From assembly GCA_002633025.1 (NCBI GenBank), contig NMRB01000052.1, positions 684,179 through 748,178 on the forward strand: 64,000 bases of DNA, written 5' to 3'. Made by a program: the position numbers and the translations under genes. This stretch comes from Notospermus geniculatus (taxonomy: Eukaryota; Nemertea; Pilidiophora; Heteronemertea; Lineidae). This document shows positions 1 through 11,814 of the stretch, piece by piece (the stretch's first letter is position 1; each line of letters starts with the position of its first letter). The notes beneath the pieces are model-generated. The model had not been told where the DNA came from, made no database searches, and saw nothing but the letters and a program-made list of their open reading frames with translations.

Positions 1-604
1 CACGTACCCTTCTTGTACCTTGTGTCGAAAACTTGATTGAGGGTATATCCTGATTCGCCGATACAAAGAACCACATCCACTACGATTTAAATTGCAATCA
101 ATAAGAGTCAATGGACCCGGACAGGCATGAGAAACAATTTTCCAGCCGACTTACCTATTTTTATCTTAGGCGGAAAACCACCAATCGTCTGAAGAAGGCT
201 TAAGTATATCAAAGGAATAATCCAAGAACATAGTGTTGGCTTCATTAGAAATGGCTGCTGAAGCATGTTGGTGGGCCCCCTACCAGATGTGATACGTCAT
301 ACCGACTTGCTGATGATTAATCCTGAAAAATGAATGAGATTATGATTTTAGAATTTGGATACATAGGTCGCATTAATTTCATTGGGTAATGTACACGTGT
401 TATAATATGATGGAGAAGAAAAGGGAAGGCGTTGCTTGCAAGTAAATCTGAAATATGCACAGATTAGGTGAAAAGATGGAAATTATTTGTGGACTTTTTC
501 TTTTCGGGTATAAATGACTTTGAAGTCAGAATGAAATGGTCCATGGACCATGCGCTCACCTGGGTGAATGTACCAGAAGAACGAACAACAAGTGTCAAGT
601 CAAT
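1..604. other. Gene-free stretch, nothing recognised
   Basis: Moderately AT-rich sequence. I see no long open frame, repeat array or clear inverted repeat before the hairpin that starts at about 605. Confidence 0.5.
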
Positions 605-724
605 GGCAGATATTCATAAAAGCTAGGAAATGCTTTTACTTCAGGTTTTGTAGTACATTTACATCGGACCTCGCTGTACAAATCTTAAGTAAAAGCATTT
701 GCTAACTTTTATGAATACTAGCCA
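605..724. mobile_element. MITE-like foldback with ATTCATAAA ends
   Basis: The left end reads GGCAGATATTCATAAA and the right end, reverse-complemented, reads GGCTAGTATTCATAAA. Inside these, the GCTTTTACTT segment near 630 pairs with AAGTAAAAGC near 690. The termini match two other elements in this window (8157-8255 and 22683-22796), which marks a dispersed non-autonomous family. There is no coding sequence inside. Confidence 0.7.
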
Positions 725-924
725 ATATGTTGCAGGGAAACAGGTTACCAAGTTGGAACATTCTTTGTGGTATTGTTCATAAGATATCAGTCAAGTACAT
801 TTTTCAAGATGGGCGACTGGCGGCCATATTTGAAGTCCAATGCGGCTGAAATGTAAAATATCGAGTGACCCACACCCCAATCATTTGCCATTTGGTATAT
901 TCCACTTCGTGAAACATTGATGCA

Positions 925-1179
925 ATGCATGTAGTTAAAATACTGTGGTCTCGAAGTTATGCCGGATTCGACTCCATATCCACCCATTGGTTCTGGGGAA
1001 TTTGGGATTCGGCCTGTGGACTGAAATTGTGGTGTGGGCGGATATGAATGATCCTGAGACATGCCCCGATACCAAATCATTTTTGTTCGGGCCATACCTT
1101 CCCTAAAAGTACGGCTAGGCCTGACCGCCCCAAGTCCGGCATAACTCCGAGACCACAGTATATTTCTCATTAGCATGCA
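925..1179. mobile_element. Inverted-repeat element, about 255 bp
   Basis: The arm at about 936-965 (ACTGTGGTCTCGAAGTTATG) returns in inverse orientation at about 1135-1160 (CATAACTCCGAGACCACAG). A GCATG motif flanks both arms. A 131-residue minus-strand open frame (787-1182) spans the element and is proline- and glycine-rich, but the arms supply much of it, so I read it as element sequence and not a gene. Confidence 0.6.
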
Positions 1180-1975
1180 CATTTGGAAAGGTAAGTCGCA
1201 TCGATTTCACTGTTTAATGTACGAGTCATATTGGTGAAAAATAAGGAGATAGAGTATAAATCAAGCCTTGGGCATTGCCCTTAACCGTTACTTCGATCAC
1301 TCGGTTTGTAACTGGATACAGATAACTGACAAAGGTAATATAAAGAAATCAAAACCCTCATGGCACTTTGTACACAGACTACGTCGAATAGATCAGAAAA
1401 GTAAGTCAGAATGTGAAGCATCCAGCATCGTGTAAAGTGGTTTTACTAATAAAAGAAACCGAGCAACACAAGCTATGAATGTTTGAACAAGTTCAAGATA
1501 TTTCGTGAGTGAAAACAACCAAGGGGGCAAAGTTTATTTTAAACCATTTGAGATACCAGAAATGTCATCTGATCTGCAGACAACAAACATGTTCAGGATA
1601 TAACGTCAAAGGCTAACTGAAAAGAATTAATTTTGATCATGCATTTGATTTAAATACAACTGCTAAGAGGTTCGGCTCAATCCTCTTTTATCCATGCCTA
1701 ATAGAGCGATCAAAACGATGGTTGGATCTACAATCAGCGGATGCCATTAGAAAGTTTCAAAAGTTAAAAATTTAAAATAAATCCACTCAACAACCCACAC
1801 AGCACATTGAAACTGTGTAAGAGGCTTTTAGTCCACGTAATAATGACATTTCAATTCTGCGTAACATTTTAAAACGTCCCTACTCGAGAGTGGTATTCCA
1901 GAGAATATCCACAAAATGTTTATCATGAAAGACTGTGTCACAGCCACACAAAAATCCGAATGCAAAGTAGTGAGA
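1180..1975. other. Gene-free stretch, nothing recognised
   Basis: AT-rich sequence with no convincing open frame, repeat or hairpin between the inverted-repeat element and the tandem array that begins near 1979. Confidence 0.45.
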
Positions 1976-1978
1976 CAT

Positions 1979-2318
1979 GAAACAAACCAAATCTTGAAAA
2001 AGACCTGTGAAACAAAGCAAATCTTGAAAGATTGTTTCACAGCTAGTGAAACAAAGCAAATCTTGAAAGATTGTTTCACAGCTACATGTAGTGAAACAAA
2101 GCAAATCTTGAAAGATTGTTTCACAGCTAGTGAAACAAAGCAAATCTTGAAAGATTGTTTCACAGCTACATGTAGTGAAACAAAGCAAATCTTGAAAGAC
2201 TGTTTCATAGCTAGTGAAAGCATCTTGAAAGACTGTTTCACAGCTAGTGAAACAAAGCAAATCTTGAAAGATTGTTTCACACCACACAAAATCCGAATAC
2301 ACAGTAGTGAGACGTGAA
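1979..2318. repeat. Tandem array of 39/45-bp palindromic units
   Basis: Units of the form GTGAAACAAAGCAAATCTTG followed by AAAGATTGTTTCACAGCTA repeat about eight times, with an extra ACATGT in alternate units (39 bp versus 45 bp). Each unit is itself an imperfect hairpin, because GTGAAACA pairs with TGTTTCAC and AATCTT with AAGATT. Both unit lengths are multiples of three and lack stops, so three frames stay open (133, 158 and 164 codons). That is a by-product of periodicity and not good evidence for a protein. Confidence 0.85.
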
Positions 2319-2803
2319 ACAAAACTAACCTTTAGTGAAATTGTGAGAATGTCCAACGTTTAATCCACGTCACTTGACCACAATATCAGATACGTATTTT
2401 ACTATAACAACATTAGAATCCGAAGTGCAAAGTCAAAAATCAACAACCAATTACACAAATCCCACCTTGTAATAAAAATCGACCCAACCCACCGACTAGA
2501 CGTTTAATCCACTTAATTTATAATCAATATTTCTCAATCTGATAACATTGAATTACTACGCTCTTCCCGATAAACCCAGTGTCGATGGCAGAATTCCGCG
2601 TTTGTGGCTCTTCGCTGTTAAGTACGATCTCCAACCCACTAGATTCAGCGACGAGTATTAATCATATCAAATGTGTGTTGTGACATTTCGTGGCACTTTG
2701 CAAAACCCCGTGCACCAGGCGTCTTAGGATTGATTATAAAGAATATTCTTTTCTTGATGCAGGTGATGAGTTACATCTCTTAAAGGCGATAAGCTAAGGA
2801 AGC

Positions 2804-2910
2804 AGGATTGTAAATGGGAACAGTGGCAGTGACGTAAATCGCTCTATTGTATGCATACGGATTAATATTTATGAAACACGTAATACTTAATACAGGTATT
2901 GTATGTATTG
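2804..2910 (+). repeat. Dispersed direct repeat, copy 1
   Basis: About 105 bp, starting near GGGAACAGTGGC and running through a TTAATATTTAT core and ACAGGTATTG. It is repeated nearly intact at 3664-3769 with a few substitutions and a small indel. Confidence 0.8.
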
Positions 2911-3392
2911 TTCAAATGTATTACGCGGCTGACTTATATCACTTAGTTTTTATACATAAATCGCTTTAGGTGATTCTTATAAACTTGAAATTCTACTCCA
3001 CTGTTGAGATGAAATCGGATTTTGTGAAGTGAAAACTGAAAGAACAGAAATGCTTTTAAAATGGAAGGATACATGTGCACAGGATCTGGTCTTCTAGAGA
3101 TTCCCGAGGATTTTTATAAGTCAGTGCTGAAATGGTTTGCTTCACTTCAGCTGCCATCCCTAACTGGATCAGTCCTACGTTTTGATCGGATATATTCAAG
3201 GTTTAAGAAATGTAAGCTCCGATTTTGTGAATGCAATCTTTTTTTAATGCTGTTAGTAGTGTCACGACTTTTTTTCAGAATTTATGAAATTAAATATTGT
3301 TAATGCTCTTTCCTGATTCGTGGTTTTTTTTTCAATTTTCTTCCGTGCAGTTTTATACCGTATACATGTACCTCTATGTAATCGCAGCCTTA

Positions 3393-3512
3393 GGCTGAGT
3401 TCACTTAGAGGTATACGAACACGCTGGCGAACAATGGCCTAACAAAGGGTTCATGACCATGAAACCTTTGTTCGCCAGTGTGTGCGTTTTCCGTCCTCTA
3501 TGCGAACTCGGC
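3393..3512. mobile_element. Foldback element, 120 bp
   Basis: The left arm (GCTGAGTTC...CGCTGGCGAACA) pairs with the right arm (TGTTCGCCAGTGTGTGCG...GCGAACTCGGC). The centre holds AACAAAGGGTTCATGACCATG, the same centre motif as the foldbacks at 40443-40711 and 48948-49075, so these look like related non-autonomous elements. Confidence 0.7.
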
Positions 3513-3663
3513 AAGAGATCACTAGCTTGTCAATAATAACTCTGACCAGTATACGCCTACTGCACTGACTCAGAGACTTAGCCCATATGAAGGCCTGGTT
3601 GGTTTTTATGAATGGTATTGTATAGCTTGAGGGAGCACGCCTACTGTATTGTGTTATTCAGAT

Positions 3664-3769
3664 GGGATTGTTAATGGGAACAGTGGTGTGACGTAAATTG
3701 CTCTATTGTATGCATGCGGATTAATATTTATAAAACACGTAATACTTAATACAGGTATTGTGTGTATTG
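3664..3769 (+). repeat. Dispersed direct repeat, copy 2
   Basis: Second copy of the repeat at 2804-2910. Immediately around it, a shorter segment (TTTTATGGATGGTATTGTTTGGCTTG at about 3770, described here by its ends) repeats one near 3603, so the region has had local duplications. Confidence 0.75.
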
Positions 3770-4315
3770 GCTTTTATGGATGGTATTGTTTGGCTTGGGG
3801 GACGGAGCCAGCATATTGGTCTGTGACCTCTTAGAAACAAAGTTACGGCATATTTCATTAATTTTAAAGTTTGTGTGTCGAATTTTAGAACAAGGCAGGC
3901 AATTTTCTAAGCTTCTTATTCATTTTAAATTCTATTATACATGAACAGTTTCTCTCTCATATTACAACTAATACCTCAGTCGGTATATCTAATGTCTGTT
4001 TCCATTAACTTTTTTGCTGTATTCTCTTAACTTTCATTAGACTGATGTTTCCGGCCGTCTGGCTTTTCTAATACTCATGTTTTTACTTTGCTAATCTTTT
4101 GTTGAGGTCCTTGAAAGTATGACCTATGACATTATAAGTAGGATAGCCTCCGTATGGTTTAGGGTCTGATTAAGTATGTGACACACACTTTGTATTTTGC
4201 CAACTATTCACACGGTAAAGATTAGCAGCCAGATGACGGAGCATAATCCGCACGGATGACTACTGGTTCATACAATTCCATCAACCAAGTACCGACGAAA
4301 AAAATAGGATGAAGA

Positions 4316-5110
4316 TTAGGCCGAACCAATGTAATTTTTTGAGAGGACACCTTCCTCTTCTCCTCTCTTTCCCGTGCGAGACATATACATGTACATGTAG
4401 TTTATAAGCCGACACTTCATCGGTAAGTGGCAAGCTGGCTGCAGGGCGATGTTGAAAAAGTTTAGGACGGAACAGTTTTCCTCCTTGTCTTCAAACAGAT
4501 ACATCGGCGACAAGTGGTAAGCAGGCTTCAGGACAAAGTTGAAATATTTTCAGTGCAGAACATCTTAGCTGTAGGTGTTTTTTTCCTTTAACGGATATAA
4601 AGTTTGTAAGCAGCAACATCGGCGAAAAGCGGTAAACTGGCTGCAGGTCGAGGCTTCATTTTGAGGACACTGCAGCGGTAAGTGGAATACTGCATGGCTG
4701 CAGGGCGAGGCTAAAATATTTTGATGACACTGCAGCGGTGAGTGGTATACTGGCTGCAGGGCGAGATTGAAATAGTTTCAGGGCAGAACATCTTTGCTTT
4801 TTTGCTTTTTTGGTTTTGGTATTTCGTTGTATATTCATTAAACGGACGTAAAGTTTATAAGCCGATACGTCGGTGAAAAGTGGTAAGCTGGCTACAACGA
4901 AGTTGAAATATTTTAGGACAGACCATCTTTGTGTTACGTGGATGTTCCCCCTACCGACGTAAAGTTTTTAAGCTACATCGGCGATAAGATAAGCCGGCTG
5001 CAGGGCGAGGTTGGAACATTGCGATGACAAATAAAACATAACAGCTGTAGTCATATTCTGCTTTTTCTCCCGTAACGCACATTCGGCTTATAAGCCGACA
5101 CATCGGCAAT
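4316..5110. repeat. Degenerate tandem repeat region
   Basis: Diverged units carry the recurring blocks GTGGTAAGCTGGCTGCAGGG, GAAATATTTTAGG, ACATCTTTG and AAGTTTATAAGCCGACA. Spacing is irregular, at about 60-150 bp. The small minus-strand frames here share the same repeated peptide pieces and are repeat products. Confidence 0.7.
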
Positions 5111-5594
5111 ATAGTACGTTTCAAAAAATACACAACGTATTGTACATTCTTAATAGCGTACATCATCTATCGCTCTTTTATAAGCGATATTGTGCCACGA
5201 TGATGCTTTTATCCCGAGATATCGAATGGCAGACACCAATACATTAAGAGTGCATTATTTCCATTACAGTTATCGTCCCACATGTTGGTCTTAAACATGA
5301 TCGCATCTTCTGATTACGAACTGACGTACGAGTATGTATTTTACTTATATGGTTATATAAACATGCACTTTGGCAAGACGAAATCACTCTTGAAGAATGG
5401 TTCAAAGCGTTCTCAGGCAGTTTCATGTCTGCTATGTGAAATCGGACCACCTGGGGCCCAAATGTTCTCTAGCAACTGAGAAGAAAATTACCGAGGTATT
5501 CTTACGTAAATATCATCCTTCCGTACTGGTCTACATGTAATTTTGAGATAGGCCTACAGATATTTTGTCGCCGTTAGTTCACCCATTCTTAAAC

Positions 5595-5960
5595 CCCTAC
5601 GCAGTTGTGAGTCGCGCCCCCTTCGGTTTACTCGCTCTCCGCAACTGCTTAACTTCGTAAAATTCGCCGCGTTTGGTCAACAGATGGCGCTGAGAGAGTC
5701 GACCAATGAGAGCACCAAGCAACCGGTAACCAAGCTGGCCTGAGACACTTTTTCATTGGCCGAGCGGTTCGTAGCCATGGTAGCACAAGAACATCCGTTG
5801 CCAACGGGCCAATGAGTTCTGAAAGCAGCGTGCTGATAGGCTGTAAAACTCGCGCCAGGCCCCGACGCCATCTGTTGACCAAACGCGGCGACTTCCACGA
5901 AGTAAAGCAGTTGTGGAGAGCGAGTAAACCGAAGGGGGCGCGGTACACAACTGCGTAGGG
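5595..5960. mobile_element. Long-TIR non-autonomous element, 366 bp
   Basis: Terminal inverted repeats of about 90 bp. The left starts CCTACGCAGTTGTG and the right ends CACAACTGCGTAGG. Both arms carry CCCCTTCGGTTTACTCGCTC and GCCGCGTTTGGTCAACAGAT or their complements. TA dinucleotides sit at both outer edges, consistent with TA target duplication. The overlapping minus-strand frames (5649-5983) are spurious. Confidence 0.85.
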
Positions 5961-5970
5961 AGTCTAACCC

Positions 5971-6034
5971 ATTCTGAGAACATCAGGGGTTCTTAGTGCT
6001 CGCGAGTGCTAAGAACCCCTGATGTTTTCAGGAT
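5971..6034. mobile_element. Short foldback, CTGAGAACATCAG family, copy A
   Basis: Near-perfect palindrome of 64 bp. ATTCTGAGAACATCAGGGGT on the left mirrors ACCCCTGATGTTTTCAGGAT on the right, with a GTGCTCGCGAGTGC centre. It is the shortest of three family members (others at 22668-22855 and 36455-36566) and probably an internal-deletion derivative. It lies 10 bp from the preceding 366-bp element. Confidence 0.8.
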
Positions 6035-6819
6035 AAGTTCACCGCGGAGGAGTGTCCCTTTAACATATGTATTGCGCAATTTACACAAAGACTATCTTGA
6101 CGGCTGACAAAGGCTTGTAAGTTCCTTTGTCAACACACGGTGCGTTTGTTGAGAGACGTCTTTGAAGCCCCCTGTCTTTCATCTCTCTATGAGTCGTAAC
6201 TTCTGTTTCAAGGTAAAGAGGTACAGAGTATAAGTCGATGTATGGTTTAATGTGCACAGTAATTAAGCCCAGCGGGCATGAACCAAATAAAATTACAAAC
6301 ATTTAAAGGGGCAGTGGCCTCTTTATCTTCCACTAAATAATATTCAGAGGCATCATATCAGATATACTCAAACAAGTATTACTAGTCCCTGACCAAGCTT
6401 ACACCACGGTATCCGCTACCACTACAACGCTTTGTGCACACTGCACATCTGTACATTCAGCCTATGATTGCAATGTACGCAACCAACATCGTGTACGGCA
6501 CCCTTTAAAGCGGAGCGCCCTTGTCAAAGATGATTTTTTCTACCTTTGTGCAGAGTGTAATGCAGAAAAGGTCGGAATATATGTCACAGGTTCTCTGACT
6601 GTGCGAGTTTTTGTCATTAATCAGGTTTCTAAATGCGTTTCCCTGGTTTGGCAAAAAATACGTTATGATCATCTATGTTTCAACCGGATATATCTGACTT
6701 TGCTTTCACCAAAGTGAAATTGCCGCCAGGGAGGAATTGGATTCGACCCTTTAACCAAATCACTGCCAGTGGCCTTTCCAAAAAACTAACAAACCTATAG
6801 GCTACCAGATCATAAATCT

Positions 6820-6954
6820 TAAGGCCAGTTCATACTTCGCGTTTCCTATGCGAGTGCGTGGTAGAAAAAGTAATTTTATTGGGTGGTACTACACAGAAAC
6901 ATAGGGAACGCACAAGCGCAAAGCGCAAAACGGAGAAGTATGAATCTACCCTTA
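6820..6954. mobile_element. MITE, TAAGG...TTCATACT-end family member
   Basis: The left end AAGGCCAGTTCATACTTC pairs with the right end GAAGTATGAATCTACCCTT, and TA sits at both outer borders. Terminal sequence and length (about 135 bp) resemble the elements at 25926-26061 and 33723-33858, although the interior differs. Confidence 0.75.
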
Positions 6955-6956
6955 CA

Positions 6957-7050
6957 GAATGCAATGCAATTCGCTGTGCAATGGACAGGCTGACATGCAC
7001 TGCGCAGTGCACGTCAGCCTGTCCATTGCACAGCGAAATGCAGTGCATTC
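6957..7050. repeat. 94-bp near-perfect palindrome without a loop
   Basis: The arms meet at TGCACTGCGCAGTGCA. GCTGTGCAATGGACAGGCTG on the left is exactly mirrored by CAGCCTGTCCATTGCACAGC on the right, and the outer GAATGCA and TGCATTC also pair. It directly abuts the MITE ending at 6954. Such loopless palindromes can form cruciforms and are unstable in cloning and sequencing. Confidence 0.9.
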
Positions 7051-8156
7051 CATGCGGTGGATGCTCCTCCATGCTTATCTGCTACACTACTTGAAAGCAA
7101 GCTAAATCTGCACACAAGCATCAAATATAGCTATGCACTGAATGCTTAGGAGCTAATGCTTTTAAGCGTTCGGGATGATCCCATGAAAACTGTTTTGATG
7201 ACAACAGCATTCGCTAAAAAATGGGATAGGCTTACTTACAAATAAAAAGCACAGCGCTTGCGGTCGTCAATGTAGCCTATAATGCCTGTTGGGGTTGATT
7301 AAAAGTGTTTTCAAATCGTCCAATGGCCCATAAAGAGATGTTCATGAAGATATAATTGGCACTGTCATCTCATCTCATGGGACATCCGTATTTTCAAATT
7401 AAAAATGTGGGCCAACTGCAATATTACACAAACAATTACAATGTACTTCGAATGAATTTTTTGTATACCAGTATGATTTTTTTTCGTGCAGTGAATTTAA
7501 TGTACAACACAATGGGTAAAGGTTTTCTATAAGGAGATATTTTAAGCTGGTATTCGTAGCATGCCATTTCCTCATTAGTCGACGAGAATTATCACAGGTC
7601 TGTTACTGCTGATGTAGGAGGCAGAGCATGCGTTCTGAATAAGTTTGGCGATAGAAGTAACAAACTTTATGTTTAATCGTCGACACACCACACACCGATA
7701 ACATGCAAATTATACTGTAGTCGCCTATTAGGAGTAGGTATCTCCGAATACTGAATAAAGCCATTGCAAAAGTAGCCCAAAGGGTGCAGACGAATTGGAA
7801 CCCTTTGTCGATTATTGGCTAAGGTTTCAAATCACGAAGCCATTGTGCCTGTCTTTCTTTAAAAGACAATAAATGACCAATAGTGCATGTGACTTCGAGC
7901 ACGTTTATCGTCTTTACCTTTTGTCTTTGAGGTGAGGCGGGAGGGCAGAGGAAGATGGAAGAGCAGAAAGAAGCAGGATTTAGCCATTCTAGTTATCGTT
8001 TCAAGGCCCTCCGCCATCTTAACCTTTTGGTAGAAAATTCGTATTTTGGTCCAATCACATGTGTGGTTTGCCTACAGATAAGTGCGCGCGCATGAAATCT
8101 ACGCAAAAAAAACAATGGCGGAGGCTGTCGAAACGGCCAGTAGCCCAGGAACACCA
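7051..8156. other. Gene-free stretch, nothing recognised
   Basis: No open frame above background and no tandem or inverted repeat that I could define. Confidence 0.45.
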
Positions 8157-8255
8157 GGGCCCATGTTCATAAATCTGAGTGTGACACTTATCCTTTGTTC
8201 AACACAAAAGATAAGTATCACGCTTTGACTTAAGTATCTTTATGAATATTGGCCC
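8157..8255. mobile_element. MITE with GGGCCCAT(A/G)TTCATAAA ends
   Basis: A 99-bp foldback. GGGCCCATGTTCATAAA at the left pairs with TTTATGAATATTGGCCC at the right, and the inner GATACTTA/TAAGTATC-like arms also pair. It belongs to the same terminal family as 605-724 and 22683-22796. An isolated right end of this family is at 49286-49302. Confidence 0.8.
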
Positions 8256-9904
8256 AGAAGAAGAGTTCTTAGCCTAAAATGCCACACAAGCAAATTGTAG
8301 CGACGAGACAGACAGCTAAATGCCAAACAAACTATTGGATGAATAATATTTGAATTCCATATTTCTTATTATAGAACCTGATAAACATGAATGCAGTCGC
8401 AAAATCCAATTAAGCAAGCACCATGATATTTGTTTCAGTTTTTCAAAGCCGTTACGTTGTAATTGCTCTGTAGCATTTTGTTATAACATTTTCATAACGA
8501 AAATGAACTCCTCCAGTCACTTTAATTCCTGGTGCGTAACCGAAATAACGGAGTTGAAGCATTATTAAATTTTAGCTGAAGGCGATCAGACTTGTTTTTC
8601 TTTGATGATTTAGGATTGAATAACTGGTAAAGGTACATCACTATAATATCGGTATTCATCATTCACACGAAGAGCGGTAGACTGTCTGGATCTTTGCAAA
8701 AGTGAAAAGAAATATCTCTGTTTCAAACCCTTTAGCTTAGTTTATCAAAAAGAATGCAAGTCACGTCTTGATACAAAGATTGCGTGACAAGCTTGCCTTT
8801 TTTTCAACATTTTAGGTTGCTCTTCTAAATGCTTCATTACTTAATTAGTCTATTCGCTTTCAGCATAGTATACATTACACTCCTATTATCTCAGTGTTTC
8901 TCTGAACTACAAGCACAACCACTGCAAGGATTTTCAGACCACTCGTACTTCAGGTAATAGAGGCCACTGCGATCCGCCACGCAAAATATGACGTCATCAC
9001 CGTCCAATCAACAATCAGCTCTTAACCGAGCTCTGGTTGTGAAGTAGCCTAATCGAAGGATACAGTCTAAAATCTGGGATAACAAATTGCATACGTGTTT
9101 CTGCTGTTCGGGCCAATCAAAAAGTGATTTACAATTTTCTTCATGACTACACCTAAATAACGCCACTGTCATTGGTCAATCTGGTAAACGTGCCACCTAG
9201 TGTTCGTTCCTTGCACTTCACGGCTGACGGTGCCGCGGTCGGTGGGTATACTACAGGGCCTCCTTAACCAGAAACATTGGGAGTGCACAGAGTTGATGAT
9301 TGAAAAAAAAATGATTTTTGGTAATTTGTTGCAAGAACCCTGAAATATGATTGGGGAATTGATATGATAATGACCACACAAATTTGGCGGGACGGTCGAA
9401 GCACCTTACTTTCTCGCAACAACCAGTCGATTATCAGTTTCAGGTACCACACATAGTTTGACGACGAGAATTACGATCCTCTAACTTTGGCTGGAAGCGA
9501 GCGAACCCATAAAGAACCCTAAGGAACAGTTTAGTACCGTAACTATAAACATGCCACTTGCCGCTAAGCGTTTCTCCTTTATAACGTCTATTATATTCCA
9601 ATTTGCTTAAGCACGAAAGATAACACGTTTTCCGTCACTGGCGGCAAGTTGGGTCTAATTGTGTTATATCGTCGATACTTGTAGAGACGAAATTACTGTC
9701 CTCGGGTGCTATCGGTTCCGGTGTAAGGGCGAGGAGCGAGTACGTGTATCTATTGCCATGAAATTATGAAGAGTACACCGCAAATACTAGATCGACGGCC
9801 TACGTAATGTACGACATGTTTCCCAATGCAATGTCCCTTCTGAAACCAATTACCACTTGAGTTTACCCAACCCACTACAACCTACCGACAGTGGTCAAGT
9901 ATTT
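8256..9904. other. Gene-free stretch, nothing recognised
   Basis: Only short open frames without recognisable protein content. I see no array or convincing foldback. A weak CTTGCCGC...GCGGCAAG pairing (about 9558-9650) is too short to call. Confidence 0.4.
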
Positions 9905-10430
9905 GCCGTCATTTACCGTAATGTAAAAATTCATTACTTGTCTTTGTGATTATGCACAAGTTCATCACTTCACTTTGTAAATTCGTTACTTTAAAATCAT
10001 TCCTTTACTACATCTACATCTATGTTAATCAAATCCATTTTTGAACCGGGGGATGACTGCAATACCGTCATTTACCGTAATGTAGAAATTCATTATTATT
10101 CTCTTCGTAGTATGCACGAATTCGATAACTTCACTTTGTAATAGTAGGCAAATTCGTTACTTCACTTTGTAATGCAAAGTCGTTTTTTTACTTCATACAT
10201 ACATGTAATCTAATCCATTTTTGATGCGAAAAACACAATAACGAGACAGCAATACCATCATTTTACCCCGATGTAGAAATTCTTTACTTCTCTTCGTAAT
10301 TATGTTGGCATTCATTACTTTACTTTGTAACAGTATGCAAATTCATTACTTCACTTTGTAGTGCAAAGTCATTCTTTTACTACATGTACACGAATGTATG
10401 AAATCTATTTTTGAACCGAAAAACACTATT
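9905..10430 (+). repeat. Three diverged tandem units of about 170 bp
   Basis: Each unit carries the ordered blocks ATTTACCGTAATGTA, TTCATTACTTCACTTTGTAA (itself repeated within the unit), TCATTCTTTTACTACAT and AATCCATTTTTGAACCG. The units diverge by substitutions and indels, which suggests an old satellite-like expansion. Confidence 0.75.
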
Positions 10431-11814
10431 ATAGGAAAAACTGCAATTTCAAAACGTTTTCTGCTTCCAATTTCGTATACCATTATTCACGACCTTATCA
10501 ATCAAGTTCCTAAACAAACCAGACCCATTACTAGGCTATTTGTATATTTGCGGTTGCGAAATAAATATTGGTTTTTCTGGTCATAACTCCCACATGTGCG
10601 GTGATGTACTCACTTGGTGGTGTTTTTCTGTTTATTATGACGAAAATCTAAAGAAGAGTATGGAGAGGTATGACACTCTTGGGTATTCACAGGTCCATTT
10701 ATTACGGGCCGTTTCATTAAATTTGTTTTCAGATATGCGTGTGCGTTACTGGTCATCTATCATTTGATATTCCCTTGATATGGGTTGAATCTCCGTCATG
10801 GTTGAAGAGTGAATAACTGAACTTTACGTTTACGATTATCAAAATTTTGATAATCTCAAATATCTCAGCAACCACTCGACAGATTTTAACGAAACAAGTA
10901 TCAAAACCCTTGGAAAGTTCCATTCTAGCAGAACTACTGTAAAAATAAAAATTACAAAATAATTTTGATTTTTAAGTTTTTTTCTGATGAGCTATTTCAC
11001 AATTTTGATATTTTGAAATTTTCAAAATTTTGATGCAGAAAGATGACTATTATGCCAACATTGGTTCGTTTTTAAAATCGATGAGATATTTGTCCAGGGG
11101 CCTGACGAAGAAGCCCCACAAGCCACGCCAGTCCAACGACAGCCCGAGTGTTAAAAAATTGTACTGCAAGAAAAAAATATTATCATGAGCTAGGTTTCAA
11201 AAGACGCGACATTGATAGCGTTATGTGGCGCCTGGAATGATTTTTTTGCAACTTTCTCCAACCTTAAAGGTTTCTCGAATAATTGTGTTAGTCTACCGGA
11301 GGTTTGAAATGAGACCTTTGCGAATGGATGGCTGAGACAGGAAGAAGCCACAAGAGCTCATGCCAAGGAGATGATCGAGTTCCATACAAATTCTCCAGCG
11401 CAGTAAATCCTACCCACGCGATGTTTCTACCCAGTGACGTCTTTCGAATCGGCTAAAATAGGACAAAGAGCGACGTGCACGTCGAGAGGTTTTCAAGCCA
11501 TGGTTGCTTATATGATCCGCTTCGAATACGGGAAGGACAAAGAGAAGGAGAGAAGTCGAGTTTACATTTGCGACCAAAGCCATCAGCGATGTAACGTTAG
11601 GCGTTTCCCCTCGATTTAGTTTGGGAAACGCTAGTGGACCAAAATAGTAGTAAATTTCTCAAGACGCTTCCGAGAATGACAACAACTTATTGAAGATGTT
11701 CGCCTTCCGGAGGCGGATCTCAACCACAATACAGTAATATTACATTTACTTTGACTCGAGGGGGTTCGGCAACAACGCCAGTCTCTAAGTCAATGTACTT
11801 CACTCTCTTGGAGC

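Noticed and set aside
787-1182. 131-codon minus-strand ORF with a proline/glycine-rich peptide
   Set aside because: It spans an inverted-repeat element whose arms supply the open frame; no splice sites or domain.
5649-5983. Three overlapping minus-strand ORFs
   Set aside because: Entirely inside the 366-bp long-TIR element.
9540-9660. Possible MITE with CTTGCCGC/GCGGCAAG ends
   Set aside because: Only eight bases pair and no further arm pairing could be found.
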